This document shows, in pieces, positions 1 through 8,604 of a stretch of DNA of 64,000 nt (its first letter is position 1; each line of letters begins with the position of its first letter). The position numbers and the translations under genes were made by a program. Source of the stretch: Nematopogon swammerdamellus (Eukaryota; Arthropoda; Insecta; Lepidoptera; Adelidae); the NCBI GenBank assembly GCA_946902875.1, contig OX336355.1, positions 15,409,347-15,473,346 on the forward strand, written 5' to 3'. The notes below the pieces were generated by a model. The model had not been told where the DNA came from. It saw nothing but the letters and a program-made list of their open reading frames with translations, and searched no databases.

Positions 1-79
1 ATTTATACCTCGCCGCGATTCTCAATTATGCAGGACGGCATTTGTATGGAAAGCTCCGCCCCCTTTCCTGATTTAATTT

Positions 80-387
80 CTCCAATGTTGATATTTTTTC
101 GCCTGAATCTTATTTCTAGAGGAAATATAAGACACTTTTATTCTTACACGTTTTTCAATAAAATCGATATTTCCGTTGAAAAAAAAATCATCAAAAATTT
201 TTCCAAAATGTTCTCGATTGGTGATGTTTTTTGGCGAATTCTTATTTCTAAACAAAATATAAGATACTTTTATTCTTACACGTTTTTCACTTAAGTCGAT
301 ATTTCCGGAGAAAAAAATAAAACAACCAATTTTTTCATATTTTCTCGAATGTTGGCGTTTTTTCGCCTGAATCTTATTTCTAGACCA
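80..387. repeat. Tandem array 1, unit about 131 bp
   Basis: Three imperfect copies begin near 80, 212 and 344. Each carries a T-rich block followed by CGCCTGAATCTTATTTCTAGA or a close variant. The open frames on both strands follow the repeat and are not genes. Confidence 0.75.
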
Positions 388-694
388 AATACGAATCTGT
401 AGTGAACATTTAAAAAAAGTGGCCGACATTTTGAACTTTTTAGTTACTGGACCGATTGCTTTCAAAATCGATATCTGGGTGTCTGTGTGGGCTCTGAATA
501 CGAATCTGTAGTCAAAATTTAAAACAAGTGGCCGCCATTTTGAACTTTTTAGTTACTTGACAGATTGCTTTCAAAATCGATATCTGGGTGTATGTGTGGG
601 CCCTGAATACGAATCTGTTGTCAAAATTAAAAAATGTGGCCGCCTTTTTGAACTTTATAGTTACTGGACCGATTGCTTTCAAAATCAATTCAAA
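388..694. repeat. Tandem array 2, unit 109 bp
   Basis: Copies start at 388, 497 and 606, each opening with AATACGAATCTGT and containing GTGGCCG, ACTTTTTAGTTACT and GATTGCTTTCAAAATC. The third copy is incomplete. It abuts array 1 directly. Confidence 0.8.
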
Positions 695-736
695 ATGTCA
701 CTTTGCAAAATAATGTTGCAAAATAATGTTGCTCCT

Positions 737-1150
737 GTCATTGACAGGAGTTGCCAGATGCTATTTTTCCAATTTCCCCAGGTTGAAAAAAATGTTTCCC
801 CAAAATTATACTAGAAAAACAGTGTTTCTGATAAAAAAAAAACACAATTAATAGTTATCTATTCATAAATATTATATAAACGACTTATCTGTCATTGACG
901 AGAGTTGCCAGATGCGATTTTTTCAAATTTCGACAGGTTGAAAAATAATTTCCCCAAAATTATAGTAGAAAAACAGTGTTTCTGATAAAAAAAAATATAA
1001 CACCATTAATAGTTATCTACTCATAAATATTATATAAACAACTTATCTGTCATTGAGAAGAGTTGCCAGATGCTATTTTTCAAATTTCCCCAGGTTGATA
1101 AAATAATTTTCCAAAAATTATACTAGAAAAACAGTGATTCTGGTAAAAAT
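737..1150. repeat. Tandem array 3, unit about 155 bp
   Basis: Copies start at 737, 891 and 1049 with GTCATTGA..GAGTTGCCAGATGC and share TTATACTAGAAAAACAGTG. The third copy is partial. Its sequence is unrelated to arrays 1 and 2, so three different tandem arrays lie side by side. Confidence 0.8.
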
Positions 1151-1740
1151 TTTGTTGTTTCTAATTGTCGTGAGTTCAAGTTCCGATTTAGCAATTTAAT
1201 TCAACATTCTTAGGGTGTAACATTTTTCTGTTAATAAAAAGCTTTTCTAAATCCTTAGCATGACTTTAATTTCTATTTTTTAAGTTTGGATTACACATCT
1301 ATTAGATCCTGAAAACCCCTATCGCTTTTTTATGATTTATTTTATATTTTATAGCTATTTTATATTAATTATTGAGTGAGTGATTATTATCGACAGTTTG
1401 CGTCACAACACTATTTATTTTTTCTCAAAACCTGGCATCCCAGCAAACGTCAGTTTACTTCGTCTGATTAAAAATACGACTTTAGCTCTCAAACTGTAGT
1501 TTAACACTGTAAGCGGTGTCTATTATGTACCTATGTAGTTAGTCACAACGTATTGTAACAAAAAAACGTTAAAAAACCAGCGAAGTTACTTGCCGGCTCT
1601 TCTTTGTGGGTGTAGTGGAACCGGAGTGTAAAAATTAAATTGGACAATTTAAAATAAAGCGTATTGTACTACCATAGGAATGATAAATAAAGAATCTATA
1701 TCTCTATCTCTTTATCTCTCTTCTCTGTCTCTATATCTAA
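1151..1740. other. AT-rich unique sequence
   Basis: No gene or structured repeat is seen except a CTATAT/CTCT-rich simple stretch at about 1695-1738. The piece near 1600 (GCCGGCTCTTCTTTGTGGGTG) resembles sequence near 25710 and, reversed, near 11590, so it is probably the end of an unnamed dispersed repeat. Confidence 0.5.
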
Positions 1741-1885
1741 TTCTTATAAAAGGGAACGTCTTTTTGTAGGTAAACTCGGGAACCGCTGAACATATTTTGA
1801 TGCGGTCTGCACCAATGTAAAGAGTAGTTCTTGAGGCTCACTATAGGCTATACCATCACGCTAAATACCTCAGTATCAAAGAAAG
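1741..1885 (+). mobile_element. Helitron-like repeat fragment
   Basis: The order of motifs (a phrase like AACTCGGGAACCGCTGAAC, then TATAGGCTATA, then CACGCTAAATA) is that of the Lep1-type Helitron copy at 46700-46920. The CTAG terminus is missing. Confidence 0.4.
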
Positions 1886-1919
1886 AATAGTATGAACGGA
1901 ATGATAGTGCCAGATAAAG

Positions 1920-1989
1920 AGGGCTGAGAAGGACTTAGGGGTGGGGGAGAAATCCCTTTCTCCCCCACCCTTAAGTCCTTCTCAGCCCT
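1920..1989. repeat. 33-bp near-perfect hairpin
   Basis: Arms 1920-1952 and 1957-1989 pair over 33 bp with one G-T mismatch and a 4-base loop (TCCC). One arm starts AGGGCTGAGAAGGACTTA. It lies beside a purine/pyrimidine mirror tract. Confidence 0.85.
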
Positions 1990-2045
1990 CCCTCCCTCCC
2001 ATCCGGGAGGGAGGGAGGGAGGGAGAGAGAGAGAGAGAGAGAGAA
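1986..2045. repeat. CCCT/GGGA inverted tract and (GA)n microsatellite
   Basis: A (CCCT)n stretch, the spacer ATCC, then (GGGA)n and (GA)n. The first two parts are self-complementary and overlap the end of the preceding hairpin. Confidence 0.85.
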
Positions 2046-2074
2046 TATAAAAGAAGCGATCGGTTTTTATCATA

Positions 2075-2328
2075 TTTTTTTTATGAAATCCGGTTTGAGT
2101 GGCTGAGTCGGAGGGGCCAAAGCCCATGCTCCGACCATCCAATATCACCTGCGAGAAGGTAGGTGCCATACTGGAGAGTTCGCTGAATTGCTGGCTATAC
2201 TTGACTAGAGGAGAACACAACCGAGGCTGTTATGCGGCCATATTACATCCAGTACGGTGGTACCAACCCAGTGGGCTACAGTTTGAGCCCTACCACCTAG
2301 TAAGGAGCAAGGTAATGGAAGGGAATCT
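2075..2328 (-). mobile_element. SINE-C, 5' truncated
   Basis: Read on the - strand it ends in the CCGGATTTCATAAAA tail. The text strand shows GGCTGAGTCGGAGGGGCC, GAAGGTAGGTGCCATAC and the central GGTGGTACCAACCCAG. The tRNA-like head is absent. It is arranged head to head with the next SINE-C. Confidence 0.8.
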
Positions 2329-2329
2329 C

Positions 2330-2462
2330 CTCTAGTTCAGTATAGACAACAATCCAAAGGGAAGTTTCCGGTATGGCACCTACCTCCTCGGAGGTGATAT
2401 TGGCTGGTCGGCCGCAGCATATGCTTTGGCCCCTCTGACTCAAACACCCATACCGGATTACA
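2330..2462 (+). mobile_element. SINE-C, 3' part only
   Basis: It carries the 3' half of SINE-C in forward orientation (CCTCTAGTTCAGTATAG to ACCGGATTACATG). With the preceding reverse copy it makes an inverted SINE pair. Confidence 0.75.
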
Positions 2463-2467
2463 TGTAT

Positions 2468-2720
2468 CGTGTGGGGCCGGTACTTGAAAGGAATAGCCCC
2501 GCTGCATCCTCCCTGTGTATGTTGTAAAAGGCGACTAAGGGATATGACTCCTTTCCTATATTACTTTGTAGGTGGTAGGGTTTAACCCGCCCGTTCAGTG
2601 TAGCCGGCACAACCGAAGGGAAGCACTGACGTGGCACCAAGTTCACCCGGTGTTATGGGCTGACATCACGGATGTTGTTGGTGATGTAGCCAACCGTGTC
2701 AGTTTCCATAAAAAAAAAAC
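2468..2720 (+). mobile_element. SINE-A with internal deletion
   Basis: The head GTGTGGGGCCGGTACTTGAA is followed by GTCGTAAAAGGCGAC-like sequence, a shortened central domain (GGTGGTAGGGTTTAACCCGC joined early to TTCAGTGTAGCC) and the complete tail ending GTTTCCATAAAAAAA. It is inserted at the end of a SINE-C. Confidence 0.85.
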
Positions 2721-3144
2721 ATAAAAAATATACACATAAACAGTAGCCGAATCAAACGCTCACGGAAGCCTACCGCCACATATTGACGGTGCGTCAGACC
2801 AAATTGATGGCTCGGATGAGTTTTTATTACATCTAATTGAATGTTCACGCATTCATCTTAAGATATACAGTGTGAACCGAAGCTGGTTCTTTAGAGTTTT
2901 TTTTTTGTGATTGCCGCTGTGACCTCTCCGACGATTCCTACGGAGACCTCAATAGCACGTGAGTATTTGGGTATCTTAGTGATATTTTTTGATACGGGCG
3001 TGTTTAGTTATGTTTTGTATTACAAAACTTTTTTGTGTGATGTCTACATATAAGGTCTTTCATTAGTAGGTAACGATACGCTAAGGGCTGTATGTGTATC
3101 AGATACTGATCACGTTCCCATACCATTTTTTTTATGATATAACA
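2721..3144. other. Unique intergenic or intronic sequence
   Basis: No coding frame, tandem repeat or known element is recognised here. Confidence 0.5.
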
Positions 3145-3196
3145 ATGAAGGGAAGCACTGACATGGCACCTGGTTTACCCGGTGTTTTGGGCTAAC
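3145..3196 (+). mobile_element. SINE-A/B tail fragment
   Basis: It matches only the tail segment (AATGAAGGGAAGCACTGACA to GTGTTTTGGGCTAACA) and is followed immediately by repeat E sequence. Confidence 0.7.
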
Positions 3197-3331
3197 ATAT
3201 TCTGTGAAAATTTCAATGGGCCACCTATTACGGTTCAAGAGATACAGCCCCCGGACAGATAGACAGATAGACAGACAGACGAGGTAGGTTTAGTAATAGG
3301 GTCCCGTACGATGAATACGGAACCCTAAAAA
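3197..3331 (+). mobile_element. Repeat E, 3' part
   Basis: It contains ATTCTGTGAAAATTTCAA, CACCTATTACGGTTCAAGAG, a GACAGATAGACA run and the terminal TACGGAACCCTAAAA, typical of repeat E. The 5' head is missing. Confidence 0.8.
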
Positions 3332-3517
3332 CATGGCATATTATGCACGCAGGGTAACCGGTAAGGCAATATAGCACTGTCTCGTACCGGTCAGTGTAGT
3401 GCGTAAGGCCCACCGCGCCTGGCCAACTTGAATCCATTTTACAGCGAGCGATTACATATTTGCGATCTCCTGCGGCGATTCTGGACGTTGTGGTGGGTTT
3501 ACATGACAGTACAATGA

Positions 3518-4114
3518 ATTGCCAACACCGAGTATCTGCACAGACACAACCTAGTAGCCAGAATTATCCACCAGCAACTTGCCTTAAAGTTCAACCTTGT
3601 GGGTACCGAGATGCCTTACTATAAGTACAATTCACCGCCAGTTCTTGAGAACGGTCATGTCACACTCTACTGGGACCAGTCCATTATCACAGACAGGACT
3701 ATTCTCGCGAACAGACCTGATATTGTGATAGTGGACCGGGAGGCAAGGCGCGCAACGCTCGTCGATATCGCTGTGCCGCATGATGGTAACCTCGTCAGTA
3801 AGGAAGCAGAGAAGATGTTAAAGTATCTGGATCTGCAGCACGAGGTTACCAAAATTTGGCCCGTCGACTCGGCGATCGTTGTGCCCATAGTCGTTTCGGC
3901 GCATGGGCTGATAGCGAAGAGCCTCTACGACCACCTTGAGAGGTTCTCGCTGAGTGGTAGGGTCAAGGGCCAGATCCAGAAGGCAGCCCTGCTGGACACT
4001 GCACGCATCGTCCGGAGGTTTCTCTCTTTGGGACCCGACCATCGCATCGGTAGCCTGGTGGTGGAAGCTCCGTTAATTTTTTATATTAATTTTAGGTATA
4101 TGTTTGTATTTTGA
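3518..4114 (+). pseudogene. LINE remnant: restriction-like endonuclease domain
   Basis: One open frame of nearly 200 codons runs from just after a stop at 3515 to the stop ending at 4114. It has no proper start, so it is the C-terminal piece of a longer polyprotein. Residues HNLVARIIHQQLALKF lead to VLENGHVTLYWDQSIITD and then RPDIVIVDREARRATLVDIA, which gives a PD-X14-D arrangement. That pattern, and the following KYLDL..EV..IW and VPIVVSAHGL motifs, are known for R2/R4/NeSL-type non-LTR retrotransposons carrying a restriction-like nuclease. The last 20 or so residues run into AT-rich 3' sequence. No reverse transcriptase is left beside it. Confidence 0.8.
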
Positions 4115-4180
4115 TACTTTGTATATGTAAAATTAATGTAAATATGCAAATGTGCAAAAATACAGAGTTAAAATAACATG

Positions 4181-4332
4181 TCAGTCAGTCAGCGTGTAAG
4201 CGTCCACTGCTGCACATACGCCTCTCCAATTTTCCTCCAGTCCTCCCGGCCTTCAGCGGTACGGAACCACTGCTTTCCGCCGACGTATTTGATGTCGTCG
4301 TCCCACCTAGCGGGTGGTCTTCCCACACTCCA
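4181..4332 (-). mobile_element. LINE 3' end (EAYVQQW family)
   Basis: The - strand encodes SVGRPPARWDDDIKYVGGKQ, WFRTAEGREDW and KIGEAYVQQWTLTR, the C-terminus typical of lepidopteran endonuclease/reverse-transcriptase LINEs. The copy is severely 5' truncated. The longer open frame reading through from 4689 is fortuitous. Confidence 0.8.
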
Positions 4333-4582
4333 TAATAAAATAACATATAAATAATCAAATGTTAATGTTTTCCAAATCCGACTGATTCCGCTTTCATGTA
4401 ACCGTCCGCTAATACAATCCTCATTGGCCGTTAATAAAGTTAAGAAGAAGTGCCGGTGTGGTCCCCTAATGAGACTTATCGGCATCTTCTGCGAGCGGAG
4501 ATGACACGTGCAGATGACGACCGCCGCCGCCGTTTCTGGATAGTATTGAAAATGCAGGAACGCAGGTGTATTGCATTTGATC

Positions 4583-4633
4583 CACTGGACCTGCATTGTT
4601 GATAGAGGCTCTATCAACAATGCAGGTCCAGTG
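4583..4633. repeat. 25-bp perfect palindrome
   Basis: The arms 4583-4607 and 4609-4633 are perfectly complementary with a single spacer base (G4608). One arm begins CACTGGACCTGCATTGTTGA. A similar single arm (GGACCTGCATTGCTGAT) occurs near 5440. Confidence 0.9.
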
Positions 4634-4708
4634 TTCCAGGAATTAGTGAAAAATTGGAGAAGCGTATGTACAGGAGTGAACGGCAACACGCTGATGATGA
4701 TGATGATT
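4634..4708 (+). mobile_element. LINE 3' terminus with (GATGAT)n tail
   Basis: AATTGGAGAAGCGTATGT.. and ACACGCTGATGATGATGAT match the last bases of the EAYVQQW LINE and its trinucleotide tail. The same end is seen at 6702-6792. Confidence 0.65.
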
Positions 4709-4720
4709 GTTCAATCTATA

Positions 4721-4916
4721 AGTTCGTAAAATATAGCTTGATACGCGTGACAGATGTCATCGAGAACACCTCGCATGAAGTTCCGTATTTTTTTACAGTA
4801 AAATGCACACACTACAACGTCATACTTTGTTGAAATGTCACTCTGACAGCTGTCACGCATACAAAGAAATGTCACTCTGACATCTGTCACGCGTATCAAG
4901 CTATATTTTACGAACT
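4721..4916. mobile_element. Foldback MITE, 39-bp perfect terminal repeats
   Basis: AGTTCGTAAAATATAGCTTG.. at 4721-4759 is the exact reverse complement of 4878-4916. The interior holds a 34-bp direct repeat (4833-4866 and 4867-4900; AAATGTCACTCTGACA..), whose second copy overlaps the right terminal repeat. A related sequence at 6791-6925 lacks the element, which marks an empty site. No clear target duplication could be read. Confidence 0.85.
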
Positions 4917-5029
4917 ATTTTCTTCTCTTCTTTAACATCATGTATATATAATTTAAAATAAGTGACTAAAGTAAAAAAAAAAATAGCATGAGCACCCACG
5001 AGGATTTCTAAAAGTCGGCGCCCCTGGAT
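4917..5029. repeat. Segment duplicated at 6828-6921
   Basis: TCTTCTCTTCT, then GCATGAGCACCCA and ATTTCTAAAAGTCGGCGCCC are shared with 6828-6921, as are the LINE ends just upstream. The two blocks are copies of one longer repeat, split here by the MITE. Confidence 0.7.
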
Positions 5030-5076
5030 AGAGCCATATAGCCATAATAAGACTGCAGGCAAGTTTTCTTAACCTT

Positions 5077-5427
5077 GCGGTCAGACGACTGTTGTTAAGC
5101 AACGCTGAGCGCGGTCAGTTCTTGGATGGGTGACCGCTCGACCGTTGGAGGCTGACCGTGGTTCGGATTCCACGTTAAACTGTAGGTACCTCCCCTTCTT
5201 ACCTTACTAGGTGGTAGGGTTTATCCCGGCCGGGTTGGTACCACCGCACTGAGCGAAACGTCAGTCAGAACGGCTATTTAAATAGTTCGTGTTTTCCGTC
5301 CAGTTCAGTGTAGCCGGCGCGAAATGAAGGGAAGCACTGACATGGCACCTAGTTCACCCGGTGTTATGGGCTGACATCACGGATGTTGTAGGTGATGTAG
5401 CCAACCGTGTCAGTTTCCATAAAAAAA
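5077..5427 (+). mobile_element. SINE-B, nearly complete
   Basis: The tRNA-like start is trimmed. The 5S-like stretch GTTAAGCAACGCTGAGCGCG..GATGGGTGACC is intact and followed by GTTCGGATTCC (B box), the central domain and the tail to CCATAAAAAAAA. Confidence 0.85.
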
Positions 5428-5486
5428 AATATATCCATCGGACCTGCATTGCTGATACAGCCATAATGACACAGCCAGAGGCACGA

Positions 5487-5890
5487 CCGAAGGGAAGCAC
5501 TGACGTGGCACCAAGTTCACCCGGTGTTATGGGTTTTTTTTTTTTATGGAAACTGACACGGTTGGCTACATCACCTACAACATCCGTGATGTCAGCCCAT
5601 AACACCGGGTGAACTTGGTGCCACGTCAGTGCTTCCCTTCGGTCGTGCCGGCTACACTGAACTGGACGGAAAACACAAACTATTTACATAGCCGTTTCGA
5701 CCGACCTTTCATTCAGTGCGGTGGTATCAACCCGGGCGGGTTAAACCCTACCACCTAGTAATATAAGAAGGGAGTCATATCCCTTAGTCGCCTTTTACGA
5801 CATACACGGGGAGAGATGCAGTGGGGCTTACATCACGGATGTTGTAGGTGAAGTAACCAACCGTGTCAGTACCCATAAAAAAAAAACATA
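5487..5890 (+). mobile_element. SINE-A fragment interrupted by another SINE
   Basis: The element runs ACCGAAGGGAAGCACTGACG to GTTATGGG (5530) and resumes at 5829 with ACATCACGGATGTTGTAG to CCATAAAAAAAAAA. The gap is filled by a reverse SINE-A. Confidence 0.75.
5531..5828 (-). mobile_element. SINE-A, nearly complete, nested
   Basis: Starting from poly-T it reads TATGGAAACTGACACGGTTG, the central GGTGGTATCAACCCGGGCGG and CCTTTTACGACATACACGGG to GCAGTGGGG, i.e. a reverse SINE-A lacking the last head bases. It sits inside a forward SINE-A and opposite a SINE-B, so 5354-5612 is close to a palindrome. Confidence 0.85.
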
Positions 5891-5985
5891 ATTGACTGCA
5901 GGCAACTTTTCTTATCCTTCCCTTCTAGCTGAGCTAATATATTGAATAAGCGGTTACGAAATTATTATGACTTATTTACGAATTA

Positions 5986-6013
5986 CTAGCTTTTTCCCTC
6001 GGCTTCGCTCGCG
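5986..6013 (-). mobile_element. Helitron terminal fragment
   Basis: CTAGCTTTTTCCCTCGGCTT CGCTCGCG is the reversed Lep1-type Helitron 3' end, cut by the following SINE. Confidence 0.55.
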
Positions 6014-6210
6014 GTAATATAGTCGGTCGAATAGGTCGGTCGAAACGGCTATGTAAAGTAAGTTCCCGTTTTCCGTCCAGATCAGTGTAGCCGGCACGAC
6101 CAAAGGGATTCACTGCCATGGCACCTAGTTCACTAAGGTGTTATGGGCTGACATCACGTGTGTTGTAGGTGATGATGTAGTCAACTGTGTCAGTTTGCAT
6201 AAAAAAAAAA
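6014..6210 (+). mobile_element. SINE-A/B, 5' truncated
   Basis: It begins inside the body (GGTCGGTCGAAACGGCTATG) and continues through GTGTAGCCGGCACGACC and the tail to poly-A, with small insertions (GGTGATGATGTAG). Confidence 0.8.
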
Positions 6211-6214
6211 GGTT

Positions 6215-6470
6215 GAGAAAGGATGATTCTGTGGTTCGGCCATGTTGGAAGAATTTTGAGTGTAAGAGTCAGAAAGGGTCGCTCTAGACCCACCTATCTA
6301 GACGAGATATGGTATGTGCTCAAAAAGGGTCAAGTGCGTAGTACCGGTAAACGACGAGCATGTATGAGGAACATTAAGAAAGTGGAAGAGCGGCAAAGGT
6401 GTCAGGATCGTGGCACACGGAGATCCCGCTGTCTCTGCCTAATCCATTGGGAGATAGACAGCTGTTACGT
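6215..6470 (+). pseudogene. LINE C-terminal remnant (WFGHV family)
   Basis: The frame from 6223 reads MILWFGHVGRI, then RKGRSRPTYLDEIWYVLKKG and RSTGKRRACM, resembling the last part of a group of insect non-LTR proteins with FGH..RM and GRGRP..TYLDQI motifs. A second degenerate copy lies at 17935-18290 on the other strand. No start or catalytic domain remains. Confidence 0.6.
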
Positions 6471-6491
6471 TGTAATCATAGAAGCCGACTC

Positions 6492-6521
6492 CGTGGGTGC
6501 TCGGGGGCTCCAGCACCCACG
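6492..6521. repeat. 10-bp hairpin with repeated arm
   Basis: CGTGGGTGCT (6492-6501) pairs with AGCACCCACG (6512-6521). AGCACCCACG occurs again at 6543-6552 and nearly so near 4990. Confidence 0.7.
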
Positions 6522-6561
6522 AGCGGTGAGTCATAGGTGCGGAGCACCCACGACATACCTT

Positions 6562-6654
6562 TATTTTTTTTATGGAATCCAGTATAGTTGGCTGAGTCGG
6601 AGGGGCCAAAGCACATACTCCGACCAGCCAATATCACCTCCGAGAAGGTAGGTG
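6562..6654 (-). mobile_element. SINE-C tail fragment
   Basis: The poly-T followed by GGAATCCAGTATAGTTGGCT, GAGTCGGAGGGGCC and GAGAAGGTAGGTG is the reversed 3' end of SINE-C; the rest is missing. Confidence 0.8.
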
Positions 6655-6701
6655 TAAATTCGGCGTGAAATGCAAAACATTGTGCGAATGCTTTGCGAAT
6701 T

Positions 6702-6792
6702 CATGCTGCCGGGTGCCGGGAGAATTAGAGAAAAGTTTGAGAAGCGTATGTCCAAGCAGTGGACAGCAACACGCTGATGATGATGATGATTG
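6702..6792 (+). mobile_element. LINE 3' terminus with (GATGAT)n tail
   Basis: AAGCGTATGTCCAAGCAGTG GACAG and the tail CTGATGATGATGATGA match the EAYVQQW-family LINE end. Downstream sequence to 6925 is shared with 4705-5029. Confidence 0.65.
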
Positions 6793-7063
6793 TTCAATCT
6801 AGGATTTTATGCTTATCGATCTTCTTTTCTTCTCTTCTATATCATTAAAAGCAAGCGGATAAAGTAAAAGAAAAAAAATTGCATGAGCACCCAGGAAGAT
6901 TTCTAAAAGTCGGCGCCCCTGGTTGTAATCATCGAATTGGGTTGTAATAAAGAAACTGAAATTGAAGCATGGATAAAAACCTAGAAAGAGACATGACCGT
7001 TTGTATGTAGGTACTTATATGGGACTGAATTTACATGCATAATAAATGATAAAGCAGAACGTA

Positions 7064-7069
7064 TTTATT
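7064..7069 (-). terminator. Candidate polyadenylation signal
   Basis: TTTATT on the + strand is AATAAA on the gene strand, about 100 bp after the stop codon of the membrane-protein gene. It is the closest canonical hexamer seen. Confidence 0.5.
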
Positions 7070-7165
7070 TAAATAACAGTTTTTTACTATTAAGGAACAA
7101 ATTTTACACATAAATCAAACTCATTATTCTTACATATTGCATGCAAAACTTTGTTCATCTGTACT

Positions 7166-7960
7166 TTAAAATCCTTCAGTAAGTAACTCAGTAAATAAAT
7201 CTCTCTTCATGCTACTGCGGCCTTCATCTTTGTCAAGATGAACCAAGTACGATGCATCCTTTGTTCTCTTGTTAGCGCTATCATTCTCGTCAACGTGGTC
7301 ACTGGCTTCTTCCTCGTCTGATGCCTCTTCTCCTGCATTCAGAATCAACATTTCTTCACGTTTCGCCTGCTTGAAAAGTCGCTTCTTCCTACGTGCCAGT
7401 TTTATAATCTTGATTCCGACTAGAACTGAACCTCCAATTATAAAAAATATTATCACCCAAAGTATGGAATCGAAATTAGTCCAATCATCTTCCTCAACAC
7501 TTAGATGTTTATCTTTAAACATATCGCCAATGAATGGAGGTTTAGTAGATTTTATAAGTGAATCGAAAGGGTGGTTCAATAAAGTTTTGTTGATATCAGC
7601 AGCTAGCTGATGGAACACAGTTTTTCCCAGCCAGTCTGCTAGGTCATTTCTGCCGATTTGTCGGAGTCTGTGCTGAATTTCTTCGTGCGTTTTTCCTTTG
7701 CCCTCCCAGCTGTTGTTTCCGCTGTTCCAGTTGACTAGAAGATTCATGCAGGGCTCATATTCTGGGACTTTTCTTTCGGCTGCCGAGAGGGCAGCTGGAA
7801 GCTCGTAGGAAGTGAAATGAAGGGAGGCGACCAATTTCCGGCATTCTTCAAGGTTTAGATGGTCGGAAAGGTATTGGAATTCGGGCACGTTCATATCGAT
7901 TGTGCATTGGGCGACATTTGTTATACAAATTAACGTAAGTACAGCAAATAGTTTCAACAT
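7166..7960 (-). CDS. Type I membrane protein with possible death-fold ectodomain
   Basis: A 264-codon uninterrupted frame starts at the first ATG (7958-7960) and ends at TAA (7166-7168). Residues 1-19 (MLKLFAVLTLICITNVAQC) look like a cleaved signal peptide. Residues about 30-125 form a helical-looking region with LEECRKLVASLHF and HRLRQIGRNDLADWLGKTVF, a spacing that recalls insect death-fold domains; this assignment is an inference. Possible N-glycosylation sites are N82 and N124. Residues 166-187 (ILWVIIFFIIGGSVLVGIKI and neighbours) form one membrane helix, followed by a basic stop-transfer cluster (ARRKKRLFKQAK) and an acidic tail (EEASDEEEASD). The predicted topology is ectodomain outside, short tail in the cytoplasm. 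Codon use is ordinary and there is no intron in the frame. It probably lies within a dys intron, on the same strand. The function is unknown. Confidence 0.85.
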   Translation of the reverse strand: MLKLFAVLTLICITNVAQCTIDMNVPEFQYLSDHLNLEECRKLVASLHFTSYELPAALSAAERKVPEYEPCMNLLVNWNSGNNSWEGKGKTHEEIQHRLRQIGRNDLADWLGKTVFHQLAADINKTLLNHPFDSLIKSTKPPFIGDMFKDKHLSVEEDDWTNFDSILWVIIFFIIGGSVLVGIKIIKLARRKKRLFKQAKREEMLILNAGEEASDEEEASDHVDENDSANKRTKDASYLVHLDKDEGRSSMKRDLFTELLTEGF

Positions 7961-8604
7961 AATTTATATTTTACACACTCTCTACTATATATATCCGAGA
8001 AACGACAAAACTGACGTTTAACGTCAAATGTATGACGACATATATATCAGTAATCTGTGTATATGACAGGCTTAATCTGACATTAGGACGATGACAGATT
8101 GTCTAACAAACTATAATTTATTTTTCTCACTGGATACTGGCAGTAATAAACGAATTTCCTATTCGCCTGGTTGCCACTATTTAAAAAGAAGAAGAAGAAC
8201 AATTTATTTTTCACATCTATAGTCATAGAAAGTTAGCACATGGACTTGATTACAAAAGCAGAATAAGGAGAAGTACTCTCTGGTGCAAGGGTTTTTCTGG
8301 TCAGAGCCTGTTGCCTCTTTCAACAGTAGCCTTTACCGATTCGCGTTTTTAGGAGATCGACAGACGCATTTATTTAACTGGTTTGAGCTGCCTTCCGAAA
8401 GTTAAAATTCGCTCTGAGGTCTGAGTTTCCGCATAATTTAAAGTCTCGTAATTATTTGTTACTCTATTCTCTATTAACGATCATCGCAAAAGTTGCGATA
8501 GTCGCAGCTCTGTCACACTAGGTGCATTGAGAAGCCCGTTGGAGCGAGTAAGACGGAGATAAATTGCTAGTAGCAATGAATTACTAATACAGAATAGCCC
8601 CGCT
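7961..8604. other. Upstream region of the membrane-protein gene
   Basis: On the gene strand GGATATATATAG lies about 30 bp before the ATG, probably too close to be an ordinary TATA box for this start unless the leader is very short. No other coding or repeat signal is seen. Confidence 0.4.

Larger units (their letters stand above)
5051..5919. repeat. 26-bp direct repeats flanking a SINE cluster
   Basis: GACTGCAGGCAAGTTTTCTT.. at 5051-5076 recurs at 5894-5919 with two mismatches. The first copy ends exactly where the SINE-B begins and the second follows the poly-A of the last SINE piece, as a target-site duplication would. Confidence 0.6.

Noticed and set aside
4189..4689. 166-residue - strand protein
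   Set aside because: Only the C-terminal third is LINE-derived; the rest reads through a palindrome and unrelated sequence.
5354..5612. Two overlapping 83-residue frames on opposite strands with identical ends
   Set aside because: They are the two sides of an inverted SINE pair, not genes.
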